From positions 1 through 7,193 of the forward strand of contig JBLFWJ010000168.1 of assembly GCA_047611425.1 (NCBI GenBank): a DNA stretch of 7,193 bases, written 5' to 3'. This DNA comes from JBLFWJ01 sp047611425 (lineage in GTDB: Bacteria; Bacteroidota; Bacteroidia; UBA10329). Within the stretch, counting starts at the first letter, position 1. The number at the start of each line of letters is the position of its first letter. The notes under the pieces are model-generated. The model did not search any database, was not told the origin of the DNA, and saw only the letters and a list, made by a program, of their open reading frames with translations. Both the position numbers and the translations under genes were made by a program. This document shows, in pieces, positions 1 to 5,228 of the stretch.

Positions 1-1
1 A

Positions 2-1774
2 AGTAATCGAGACCCAATCGAAATCAACTTTGAATCAACTTTGAATGAGACAATTCCATGTCTGGAAATGCCTAGTTCAAATGATTTGTATGAATGCTAC
101 TTGGCGATTCTACCTGGAAAGGTTTTGTCTACGCTATATCGTAACTACGGTACCCGTCTTTTGGAAAGTAATGTCCGAGCATTTCTTCAACAGACCGGAA
201 AGGTTAATAAAGGCATAATGAATACAATTCGGACTAACCCTGAGATGTTTCTTCCATACAACAATGGATTGGCAGCTACGGCAATAGCGGTACAAACAGT
301 TACACGTGACGGCAAACAGTTTATTATTTCGGTTAAGGATTTCCAGATTGTGAATGGAGGCCAGACAACGGCTTCACTATTTCACACGGAGAACAAATAC
401 AAGGTTGACTTGTCCAAGGTTTTCGTTCAAATGAAGCTTACCGTCATAAAAGACGAAGAAGAAAAAGACAAAGCGGTTCCAGACATATCTAGATTTGCCA
501 ATAGCCAGAACAAGGTCTCTGAACTTGACTTGACATCTAACAGTCCGATTCTACAGCGTTTCGAGGAACTTTCTCGTACAACATTTGCAATAGACCCTGA
601 AAATCGAAACAAGCAATCAGTTTGGTTCTTCGAACGGGTTAAAGGACAGTACAAAGAGGCTTTGGCGAAAGAACCGACTCCAAGTAAGAAAGAGGCTTTC
701 AAATTAAAATACCCTAGAACGCAGCTGATAATAAAGTCAGAGATTGCCAAATACATGAACGTCTGGAATCGAATTCCACATCATGTTGTAAAGGGAGCCG
801 AAAAGAATTACAACTTTTATCTAAAGGCGGTTGGTGAGGAGTTCAAGAAGAGCAAACCGAACCGGGTTTACTGGGAAGATATCGTTGCGAATGCAATGCT
901 TTTCAGAACAGCTGATAAAATGTTTGGCAGAAAGAATGCAAATCCAATCGGAGACACAAACATTAAATCCCATACTGTTGCATACGGACTAGCTTATCTT
1001 CATGAAGTGACCAAAAATCGGTTAAACCTTAAACTACTTTGGGACGAGCAAACAGTCCCTGAACCTTTGGCAATGGAATTGAAGAAGGCATTATATTTCG
1101 GATACGACTTCTTGAATTCGCTAGGTGTCTCATTGATAAGTGAAACCGCAAAATCTGAAAAGACTTGGGACAAGATGAAAGCGGCAACAAGTCACCCATT
1201 CGATTTGGATGCTCTGAAACCATATTTAATAAGTGACGCTGAATACGAGCTCCGACACAGTAGCATTGACGACACCGCTGAACTTTCCAAGCGAAGTAAT
1301 GACTTCAAACGAATTACAGATTTAGGAGTAAAGTTTTGGGACGGTTTGCATTTGTACTCGGTCCAAACAAACGATTTTTCTGTCGCTCAGCTCAATACCA
1401 TTTCCCACATCAACACTAAACTCAAGAAATCAGGTAATCTGACCGATAGGGAGATTGACAAAGGCACTGAGATTATTGACAAATTATTGGCCAGTGGGGT
1501 AAACCTGAGCACAATTACAGAAATGAGTAAGATTACGGATGTAAGCCTAGTAGATCCGGCTGCGCTGTACCAAAGATTTCAACTTGTATCTCAAGATGAC
1601 TGGAAAAAATTAGTCGCTCTCGGTGAGCAAACAGGAAAGCTTGACTACAAGGAAATCAATACGGTTAAGGCGGTCGCGAATCTTCTAAAGAAGAAGGAAG
1701 CTGTAGACCTCCGAAGACTTGAGATTACAGAGAAAGCCGCAGCTAAACTCAAACGGTTTGGGATTAATATTTAA
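2..1774 (+). CDS. AIPR-family putative abortive phage infection protein, 5' end missing
   Basis: This is a member of the AIPR family (Pfam PF10592), named for putative abortive-infection phage-resistance proteins; its biochemical activity is not established. Numbering from the first visible codon (590 residues), the family core is clear: LLESNVRAFL at 53-62 followed by a KVNKGI segment, YNNGLAATA at 86-94, IVNGGQTTASL at 116-126, and an ISRFANSQNKVSELD stretch from 162. The remaining 400 or so residues are soluble and mostly helical-looking, with a Lys-rich C-terminus. The frame is open to the left edge with no stop, so a TTG codon at 41 is not a credible start; the in-frame residues before it (DPIEINF) look like normal family sequence. 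An unknown length of the N-terminus is missing. AIPR genes are known from restriction-modification-like and defence operons, so partners are expected upstream. The gene converges on the minus-strand gene at 1775-2032 with no spacer. No frameshift is visible. Family assignment is firm; the immune role is inferred. Confidence 0.9.
   Translation, partial: SNRDPIEINFESTLNETIPCLEMPSSNDLYECYLAILPGKVLSTLYRNYGTRLLESNVRAFLQQTGKVNKGIMNTIRTNPEMFLPYNNGLAATAIAVQTVTRDGKQFIISVKDFQIVNGGQTTASLFHTENKYKVDLSKVFVQMKLTVIKDEEEKDKAVPDISRFANSQNKVSELDLTSNSPILQRFEELSRTTFAIDPENRNKQSVWFFERVKGQYKEALAKEPTPSKKEAFKLKYPRTQLIIKSEIAKYMNVWNRIPHHVVKGAEKNYNFYLKAVGEEFKKSKPNRVYWEDIVANAMLFRTADKMFGRKNANPIGDTNIKSHTVAYGLAYLHEVTKNRLNLKLLWDEQTVPEPLAMELKKALYFGYDFLNSLGVSLISETAKSEKTWDKMKAATSHPFDLDALKPYLISDAEYELRHSSIDDTAELSKRSNDFKRITDLGVKFWDGLHLYSVQTNDFSVAQLNTISHINTKLKKSGNLTDREIDKGTEIIDKLLASGVNLSTITEMSKITDVSLVDPAALYQRFQLVSQDDWKKLVALGEQTGKLDYKEINTVKAVANLLKKKEAVDLRRLEITEKAAAKLKRFGINI
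22..43 (+). repeat. 11-bp perfect tandem repeat inside the AIPR gene
   Basis: AATCAACTTTG occurs twice head to tail (22-32 and 33-43). Eleven is not a multiple of three, so the two copies are read in different frames (INF and ESTL), and gain or loss of one copy would shift the reading frame of the AIPR gene. The frame containing both copies stays open to the window edge, so this appears to be the intact state. Confidence 0.7.
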
Positions 1775-1779
1775 TTAAA
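1770..1779. other. Palindrome holding both convergent stop codons
   Basis: TTTAATTAAA is a perfect 10-bp palindrome. It contains the TAA of the plus-strand AIPR gene (1772-1774) and, directly abutting, the TAA of the minus-strand small gene (1777-1775). There is no intergenic base between the two genes and no GC-rich terminator hairpin at the junction. Confidence 0.85.
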
Positions 1780-2032
1780 CCATTGTCAATAATCCCTCCT
1801 CACACATCAACTCATGCGTATCGATTTTCAACGTTTCGCCTAGATTAAAAGCTTGATTGAGTAGACTGTTTCTGAGTTCTGATTCTTGTTTTGTGTAAGC
1901 AGGTTCTTTTGTTCGAATGATGATGTAATCCTCAAAAGGTGTATCTGGGTGAAAGGCCAAGTTCTCTTCTTTCATGAGGATGTGGACGAATGACTTTACG
2001 TCTTGGATGGTGCTGATGCTGGTGAGTTTCAT
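1775..2032 (-). CDS. Small hypothetical protein, 85 aa
   Basis: I do not recognise this protein with certainty. It is short, soluble and without signal peptide or membrane segment. It starts MKLTSISTIQDVKSF and has an acidic, aromatic stretch (FHPDTPFEDYI, residues about 27-37), then a charged region (TKQESELRN) and a final acidic segment. The combination of a DV.F start, a FHPD..F.DY motif and a later E..RN.L segment resembles small conserved hypothetical proteins found in Bacteroidota, but I cannot name the family. The ATG at 2032 is the natural start: it gives a complete small domain and a possible promoter lies 20-50 bp upstream. The gene ends exactly against the AIPR stop on the other strand, so the two transcripts must overlap at their 3' ends. 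Whether it is functionally tied to the AIPR gene, for example as an antitoxin-like or accessory protein, cannot be read from the sequence. Confidence 0.6.
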   Translation of the reverse strand: MKLTSISTIQDVKSFVHILMKEENLAFHPDTPFEDYIIIRTKEPAYTKQESELRNSLLNQAFNLGETLKIDTHELMCEEGLLTMV

Positions 2033-2050
2033 GGTCTTTGAATTACCCTA

Positions 2051-2081
2051 TTAAGATACGGAATATTAGCGAGTTGTACAA
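2051..2081 (-). promoter_or_regulatory. Possible Bacteroidota-type promoter for the 85-aa gene
   Basis: On the minus strand a TTG (2081-2079) is followed after 20 nt by TATCTTAA (2058-2051), an imperfect match to the Bacteroidota -33/-7 pattern (TTG, about 19-20 nt, TAnnTTTG). It ends 18 nt before the ATG. The -7 box misses two consensus bases, so this is tentative. Confidence 0.3.
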
Positions 2082-2144
2082 TGAATATGCCCTAGAAGTT
2101 CTGGCCTGAGCCGGAGTTTCTTAAGCATCATAGTGAAGTGCGGT

Positions 2145-2352
2145 TTAGACCCTGAAACAAGTTCAGGGTGACCAGCTTGCCTCAGGGGTAGGCTTCTCGA
2201 TAAAATTTTCCGAAAAGGAAAATCACTCGAAGTGACGCAACGAGGGTCAGTTAGACCCTGATTCGCCTTAGGCGGACAGAATGACCATTTGCCTCAAGGT
2301 TATAGACTTCTCGATACAATTCTTCCTTCGTCAGAATCACTCGAAGTGACGG
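2145..2352. repeat. Two imperfect tandem ~100-bp repeat units with internal hairpins
   Basis: Unit 1 spans about 2145-2238 and unit 2 about 2251-2352. Shared blocks occur in the same order: TTAGACCCTGA (2145-2155; 2251-2261), TTGCCTCA (2177-2184; 2289-2296), CTTCTCGATA (2193-2202; 2307-2316) and AATCACTCGAAGTGACG (2221-2237; 2335-2351). The offset grows from 106 to 114 bp through small indels. The last block contains the palindromic hairpin TCACT-CGA-AGTGA. Unit 1 also has an 8-bp hairpin ACCCTGAA/TTCAGGGT with a 5-nt loop (2149-2169); in unit 2 this is replaced by a different small inverted repeat, CGCCTTAGGCG (2265-2275). Confidence 0.7.
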
Positions 2353-2370
2353 AAATGTGTAATCGCTTTC

Positions 2371-2412
2371 ATTTCGGCTCCGCTCAATGACCGCTCCGCT
2401 CAGGATGACAGC
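2371..2412. repeat. REP-like repeat fragments (CTCAATGAC / CTCAGGATGAC type)
   Basis: Two related pieces follow each other: TCGGCTCCGCTCAATGAC and CGCTCCGCTCAGGATGACAG. The second ends in GCTCAGGATGACAGC (2398-2412), which recurs exactly at 2517-2531 after TTCGACAG instead of the CCGCTC lead. This is the pattern of interchangeable halves seen in dispersed Bacteroidota intergenic repeats. Copy number elsewhere in the genome cannot be seen here. Confidence 0.6.
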
Positions 2413-2427
2413 TGTGGGAACGCTTGG

Positions 2428-2550
2428 TTACGGTCGGTGACCGTGAACTCCCGTTGGTCGGTTCGCTTAGTTAGTTACGGTCTACGACCGTGAGCTCCCG
2501 TTGGTCGGTTCGACAGGCTCAGGATGACAGCAGTGAGCTCCCGTTGGTCG
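2428..2550. repeat. 38-bp hairpin repeat, two full copies and one 18-bp partial
   Basis: Copies at 2428-2465 and 2475-2512 differ at only four of 38 positions. Three of the four differences are the adjacent loop bases of a perfect 6-bp hairpin: ACGGTC-GGT-GACCGT (2430-2444) versus ACGGTC-TAC-GACCGT (2477-2491). The hairpin is followed by GTGARCTCCCGTTGGTCG (2443-2460, 2490-2507), and a third copy of that 18-mer without the hairpin lies at 2533-2550, directly against the stop codon of the DUF4476 gene. The third copy is separated from the second by a REP-like TTCGACAGGCTCAGGATGAC piece. Confidence 0.75.
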
Positions 2551-2551
2551 T

Positions 2552-3268
2552 TTAGTTGCGCTCTTGGATAAACTTGGTCATGGCGTCCTTTTGTGGTTTG
2601 AAGGTGAACGCGTTCACCAGGCGATAATAGTTTTGTGTGTCCACGCAGTAGTCAAAGGCATACTTGGCCACCACAAGCTTTGAATCATCAAAAGAGAATA
2701 CGCTAAGCAGTTCTACAATCTGGTCGACTCGAAAACACTGCTTCGATTTCACCATCATCTTGGCCTGCTTTTCCATTGAGTCTTTGAAAGAGGCATCCTC
2801 TACTAGGGCTTTTATCTCCGCCAATTCAGCTGGTAAAACCTCACACACCGGTTCGGGGATTGGAATAGGCTCTAACTCAGGTTGCGGCTGAGGTATCGGA
2901 ACCAATTCTATGGCCATATTGCTCACAACCAGGTCACGCAACCGAAACGCACTGCTGAATAGTTCAAATGCGTCATATACATCGTAGAAGTTCTGTGGGT
3001 CGAGCACACGATAGTAGCTTTCATAGGCAAAATCTATGCGGTAAGGGTCTTGGCCCAGAATTAGACACACTTGATACACCTGTGCACTACTAAGACAGTG
3101 TGGCCCAAAATGCTGAACGGCTGTTCTAAAACGAGATGCTTCCGACCGAAGGCTTCGAAGCTGCTGCAGTTCGCCCTGAAATGACCGTGGGTTAATTGGT
3201 CCACGGCAATTCTGTGCCTGGACATTCAAGGATAAAATCAATATTAAAAAGAGGATGAAGTAGCGCAT
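2552..3268 (-). CDS. Secreted protein with two DUF4476-like halves, 238 aa
   Basis: This is a small exported protein of unknown function. Residues 1-18 form a typical signal peptide (hydrophobic FILFLILILSL core, cleavage after VQA). The C-terminal half (about 145-238) fits DUF4476, a helical domain common in Bacteroidota exported proteins: FSFDDSKLVVAKYAFDYCVD followed by an NYY..VNAFTF segment. The N-terminal half (about 38-110) is a diverged copy: C58, Q63, D74, A81, D90, Q92-N93-F94 and A100-F101 each have a counterpart exactly 120 residues later (C178, Q183, D194, A201, D210, Q212-N213-Y214, A220-F221). The halves are joined by a Pro/Glu-rich linker at about 123-140. Six cysteines remain in the mature form. 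The ATG at 3268 is supported by the signal peptide and a -7 box 17 nt upstream. The gene is separated by a terminator from the lipoprotein gene upstream, so it is probably monocistronic. Confidence 0.85.
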   Translation of the reverse strand: MRYFILFLILILSLNVQAQNCRGPINPRSFQGELQQLRSLRSEASRFRTAVQHFGPHCLSSAQVYQVCLILGQDPYRIDFAYESYYRVLDPQNFYDVYDAFELFSSAFRLRDLVVSNMAIELVPIPQPQPELEPIPIPEPVCEVLPAELAEIKALVEDASFKDSMEKQAKMMVKSKQCFRVDQIVELLSVFSFDDSKLVVAKYAFDYCVDTQNYYRLVNAFTFKPQKDAMTKFIQERN

Positions 3269-3284
3269 AGATTAAAATTTTGCG

Positions 3285-3292
3285 CAAAGATA
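3285..3292 (-). promoter_or_regulatory. -7 box for the DUF4476 gene
   Basis: The minus strand reads TATCTTTG, a perfect match to the Bacteroidota -7 consensus TAnnTTTG, ending 17 nt before the ATG at 3268. This implies a very short leader. No good TTG -33 element is found at the expected distance. Confidence 0.6.
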
Positions 3293-3360
3293 AATGGTTT
3301 AGGGCTTACCGCGTTTGATTAGAAATCAATAAAAAGCCTTGACTATAGAGGAGGGTTCGT

Positions 3361-3440
3361 GAAATCCACTCCACAAAAAAAGCCTGTCCGACTTAGTCGG
3401 ACAGGCCTTTTGGTAAAAAAGTACTTTAATGAATTAACCT
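3361..3440 (-). repeat. Near-copy of the csp 3' end and terminator, behind the lipoprotein gene
   Basis: This 80-bp segment aligns with 4541-4620, the 3' end of csp and its terminator. The 33 bp at 3408-3440 are identical to 4588-4620, and the outer flank CTCCAC, the A7 run and GCCTGTC are also shared. The inner hairpin arms differ but each still pairs with itself. In csp the shared segment begins within the last codons (GGT TAA); here the same GGT TAA lies just after the lipoprotein gene's own TAA, giving TAA GGT TAA in frame. Confidence 0.8.
3375..3406 (-). terminator. Intrinsic terminator of the lipoprotein gene
   Basis: On the minus strand a perfect 11-bp GC-rich stem (GTCGGACAGGC pairing with GCCTGTCCGAC, 3382-3406, 3-nt loop) is followed by seven T (3381-3375). 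It lies 34 nt after the stop at 3440. Confidence 0.9.
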
Positions 3441-4459
3441 TAACTGTTCTTTATCCAGAATAGCGGTTTGGTTCCGGATGGCTCGCCAGTAATTGGGTCT
3501 GGGATGCTCATAACGAGTCGGTACCACTTCACATCAATTCCAATTGAACCGTTCTTGTAATACTTCAGCTCTTGCACAAATTCAATTGCTTTTACATTAG
3601 TCCAAAGCAGATTCTCAGTCACAATGGTCATTTCTAGGTCATAAGGTGGGGCTGGGTTCTCCACGTACATTGTGTCTACCCTAGAGATAGAGGCCGCAAC
3701 GGTATGCTTATCCAGCGCATTGGATTCATCAGGTTTAGCATAACATGACATCTCACCAGAAGCCATGGAAGCCAATAACGGTTTAAAGAACTTCTCCCTG
3801 ACTGATGCTTCCAGGTTTTCCCGATACCATTCGTATACGCTATAGAAAGAATCATTGATTACCGGCTGGGTATATTGTATTGTAGCCACCTTAAACGGTT
3901 CGCCTTCGGCTTCAGTAAAAGGGACATATAACATGGGGGTCCACCCTCTTAGCTCTCCTGTTATCGGATCTATATTCTCTCTGATTGGTACATAATATGA
4001 AACTGTCTTATCCAGAATAAACGATTCACTCAGGTTCCAAGATTCAAGTACTCTCAGTGAACTTAGGTCGTCCCCATCGAATGTATCCGTGACCAGTGTC
4101 ATTTCAAGTTTATACGGTGGCTCCGGGTTCTCTATATAAAGGGTATCCACTTGTATCAAGCATCGCTTGATCTCATCTGGGGTTAATACGATCATATTTC
4201 CATCCTCATCAAAATACACATCATAGGCTGTCAAGGAACCCGCCACAACGCTGCCGATTGTAAGATCCATCATCTCGACAACCTTACCAGCTCCATCATT
4301 CGCAACAACACCCGAAATGGCATTGTCTCCCTTAACATGCATTTGTGCCAGAAACTTCGATACCAAAGGCGGGTCAGGACAGTCTTGGGTTACCGGAGGG
4401 CTGCACGCTCCCAGAGATAGTATTATAAAACAGAGCGGTAGTAGGTGATTTATTCTCAT
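3440..4459 (-). CDS. Lipoprotein with two 76-residue repeats, function unknown
   Basis: I do not recognise a named family. The frame is open from an ATG at 4504, but the ATG at 4459 is preferred because it begins a classic lipoprotein signal (MRINHLLPLCFIILSLGAC, lipobox L-G-A-C, lipidated Cys at residue 19); the extra upstream residues would spoil it. The 339-residue product should be anchored in the outer membrane or periplasm. Residues 104-179 and 261-336 are a gapless internal duplication: VDTLYIENPEPPYKLEMTLV matches VDTMYVENPAPPYDLEMTIV, and DPITGELRG matches DPITGEPSG 60 residues later in both. A short N-terminal region and a helical segment (about 205-235, YEWYRENLEASVREKFF) surround the first copy. 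A weak -7-like AAACTTTG lies at 4509-4502, which would put the transcript start downstream of the ATG at 4504. It has its own terminator and is flanked by csp and the DUF4476 gene. Confidence 0.8.
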   Translation of the reverse strand: MRINHLLPLCFIILSLGACSPPVTQDCPDPPLVSKFLAQMHVKGDNAISGVVANDGAGKVVEMMDLTIGSVVAGSLTAYDVYFDEDGNMIVLTPDEIKRCLIQVDTLYIENPEPPYKLEMTLVTDTFDGDDLSSLRVLESWNLSESFILDKTVSYYVPIRENIDPITGELRGWTPMLYVPFTEAEGEPFKVATIQYTQPVINDSFYSVYEWYRENLEASVREKFFKPLLASMASGEMSCYAKPDESNALDKHTVAASISRVDTMYVENPAPPYDLEMTIVTENLLWTNVKAIEFVQELKYYKNGSIGIDVKWYRLVMSIPDPITGEPSGTKPLFWIKNS

Positions 4460-4540
4460 ATCTGATTGAGTAAAGTGAAGTAGGAAGGTAATTAATTTCC
4501 ACAAAGTTTGGTATCACCCAATATCGAGTGTTATTCTATT

Positions 4541-4620
4541 GAAAATCAACTCCACAAAAAAAGCCTGTCTGATTGCTCAGGCAGGCTTTTTGGTAAAAAA
4601 GTACTTTAATGAATTAACCT
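4541..4620 (-). repeat. csp 3' end and terminator, matching copy of 3361-3440
   Basis: This is the counterpart of the segment at 3361-3440. Here it includes the final GGT and TAA of csp, the 33 identical bases at 4588-4620, and the terminator. The hairpin arms have drifted from the other copy: its inner part is TGA-TTGC-TCA instead of CGAC-TTA-GTCG. Confidence 0.8.
4556..4586 (-). terminator. Intrinsic terminator of csp
   Basis: On the minus strand a 10-bp stem with one mismatch (GCCTGCCTGA against TCAGACAGGC, 4563-4586) closes a GCAA loop, a GNRA-type tetraloop, and is followed by seven T (4562-4556). It lies 27 nt after the csp stop. In the plus sense the mismatch becomes a U-G wobble and five T follow, so weak bidirectional action is possible. 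Confidence 0.85.
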
Positions 4621-4808
4621 ACAACCTTAACGTCAACGGCATTCAATCCTTTTCTTCCTTCTGTTAGTTCGAATTCTACTTCGTCACCTTCCTTGATCTC
4701 ATCGATCAAACCAGTAACGTGTACGAAATGCTCTTTGCTTGAACCTTCTTCAACGATGAATCCAAATCCTTTAGCGTCATTGAAGAATTTAACTGTTCCT
4801 TTACTCAT
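4614..4808 (-). CDS. Cold-shock domain protein, 64 aa
   Basis: This is a single cold-shock domain protein that binds single-stranded RNA or DNA in the cytoplasm and acts as an RNA chaperone. The full five-stranded OB-fold length is present. RNP1 is K13-GFGFI-18 and RNP2 is HFVHV at 27-31; the nucleic-acid-facing residues F8, F9, F15, F17, F28 and H30 are visible. Compared with E. coli CspA, the Trp of the first strand is Phe (VKFFND) and the Phe after the RNP2 His is Val. The C-terminal strand (GLNAVDVKVV) ends at the stop with no extension. The gene stands alone, with its own TAnnTTTG -7 box and terminator. The leader is predicted to be only about 20 nt, so the long structured leader of proteobacterial cspA is absent. 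Whether it is actually cold-induced cannot be told from the sequence. Confidence 0.97.
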   Translation of the reverse strand: MSKGTVKFFNDAKGFGFIVEEGSSKEHFVHVTGLIDEIKEGDEVEFELTEGRKGLNAVDVKVVG

Positions 4809-4834
4809 AATAGTGTTTTATAAAAATTAAGCCG

Positions 4835-4842
4835 CAAAGGTA
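4835..4842 (-). promoter_or_regulatory. -7 box of csp
   Basis: The minus strand reads TACCTTTG, a perfect TAnnTTTG match, 26 nt before the ATG. Between it and the start lies an AT-rich leader containing TAAAA, the usual style of Bacteroidota translation starts. The -33 region is weak: the nearest TTG is too far upstream. Confidence 0.65.
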
Positions 4843-4894
4843 CTCTTATATCTCTTTGTTCAGTAGGTACTTGCAATTTAATTAAGTGCTTGAG

Positions 4895-4930
4895 AAAGGC
4901 CCCAAAAGTGTTGCTCTTGGGGCCTTTTTT
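4895..4930 (+). terminator. Strong hairpin with T-tract, orientation uncertain
   Basis: The arms AAAGGCCCCAA (4895-4905) and TTGGGGCCTTT (4917-4927) pair perfectly around an 11-nt loop. In the plus sense the stem runs into TTTTTTATTT, a good terminator tail, yet no plus-strand gene precedes it. In the minus sense the inner loop can pair further through a G-U, but only TTTC follows. It may end a plus-strand transcript, act in both directions, or belong to the element at 4932-5260. Confidence 0.6.
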
Positions 4931-5228
4931 ATTTAAGTCTTGTTCCGTTGTGGTCTGTCTTGATTCTTAGACTGGCTCTGCCTAATAGCAGCGTGACAGT
5001 ACTGGTGAAGAAATGGGGTCTTGTGTCCTTTTGTCTTGATACTTCGACAAGCTCAGCACAGGCTCAAAAGGAACCAAAAGTTCAAGACTTCTTGAAAATT
5101 GCTTTGAAAGGAACAGACCCACCCACCACAGATGAAAAGAACTCACCGCCAAAGCGGTTCAAACAGCTTTTCACCTTCACACCCACCCTGCGTCTGACCT
5201 TCAAGGACAATTTCCAAAAGGTCGCCAT
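4929..5228 (-). pseudogene. 100-codon frame interrupted by two TGA codons
   Basis: The minus strand from an ATG at 5228 encodes 48 residues (MATFWKLSLKVRRR start, very basic N-terminus, KAIFKKS end) up to a TGA at 5084-5082. The same frame continues for five codons to a second TGA (5066-5064), then for 44 codons to a TAA at 4931-4929, which overlaps the T-tract of the hairpin at 4895-4930. Either the first 48 codons are a small gene, or the whole is a decayed longer frame in a repeated element, or it is chance. I recognise no domain. Nothing upstream resembles a promoter, so expression is doubtful. Confidence 0.25.

Larger units (their letters stand above)
2033..2551. other. Gene-free repeat mosaic, about 520 bp
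   Basis: No convincing coding frame is present. From about 2145 to 2550 nearly all of the sequence belongs to short imperfect repeats and hairpins: two ~100-bp units at 2145-2352, REP-like pieces ending GCTCAGGATGACAGC at 2398-2412 and 2517-2531, and three copies of an 18-mer at 2443-2550. The mosaic lies between the 3' end of the DUF4476 gene and the 5' side of the 85-aa gene. Elements of this style (TTCAGGGTGAC and GGCTCAGGATGAC pieces) are familiar as high-copy intergenic repeats in Bacteroidota genomes. The first ~110 bp (2033-2144) holds only the possible promoter. Confidence 0.65.

Noticed and set aside
427..756. 109-codon minus-strand frame opposite the AIPR gene
   Set aside because: It lies fully inside the conserved AIPR core and shows no family features.
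2443..2550. Three 18-mers at 43-47 bp spacing, resembling a minimal CRISPR array
   Set aside because: The repeats are short, the intervals contain further copies of other intergenic repeats instead of unique spacers, and no cas gene is present.
4460..4504. Upstream ATG at 4504 adding 15 residues to the lipoprotein
   Set aside because: The extension destroys the N-terminal lipoprotein signal layout, and a weak -7-like box overlaps that ATG.
4809..4834. Cold-shock 5' UTR thermosensor for csp
   Set aside because: The -7 box leaves only about 20 nt of AT-rich leader, too short for the long folded leader known from enterobacterial cspA.
5064..5084. TGA read as a sense codon in the broken frame
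   Set aside because: All clear genes here that can be checked use TAA stops and there is no recoding signal; a decayed or incidental frame is simpler.
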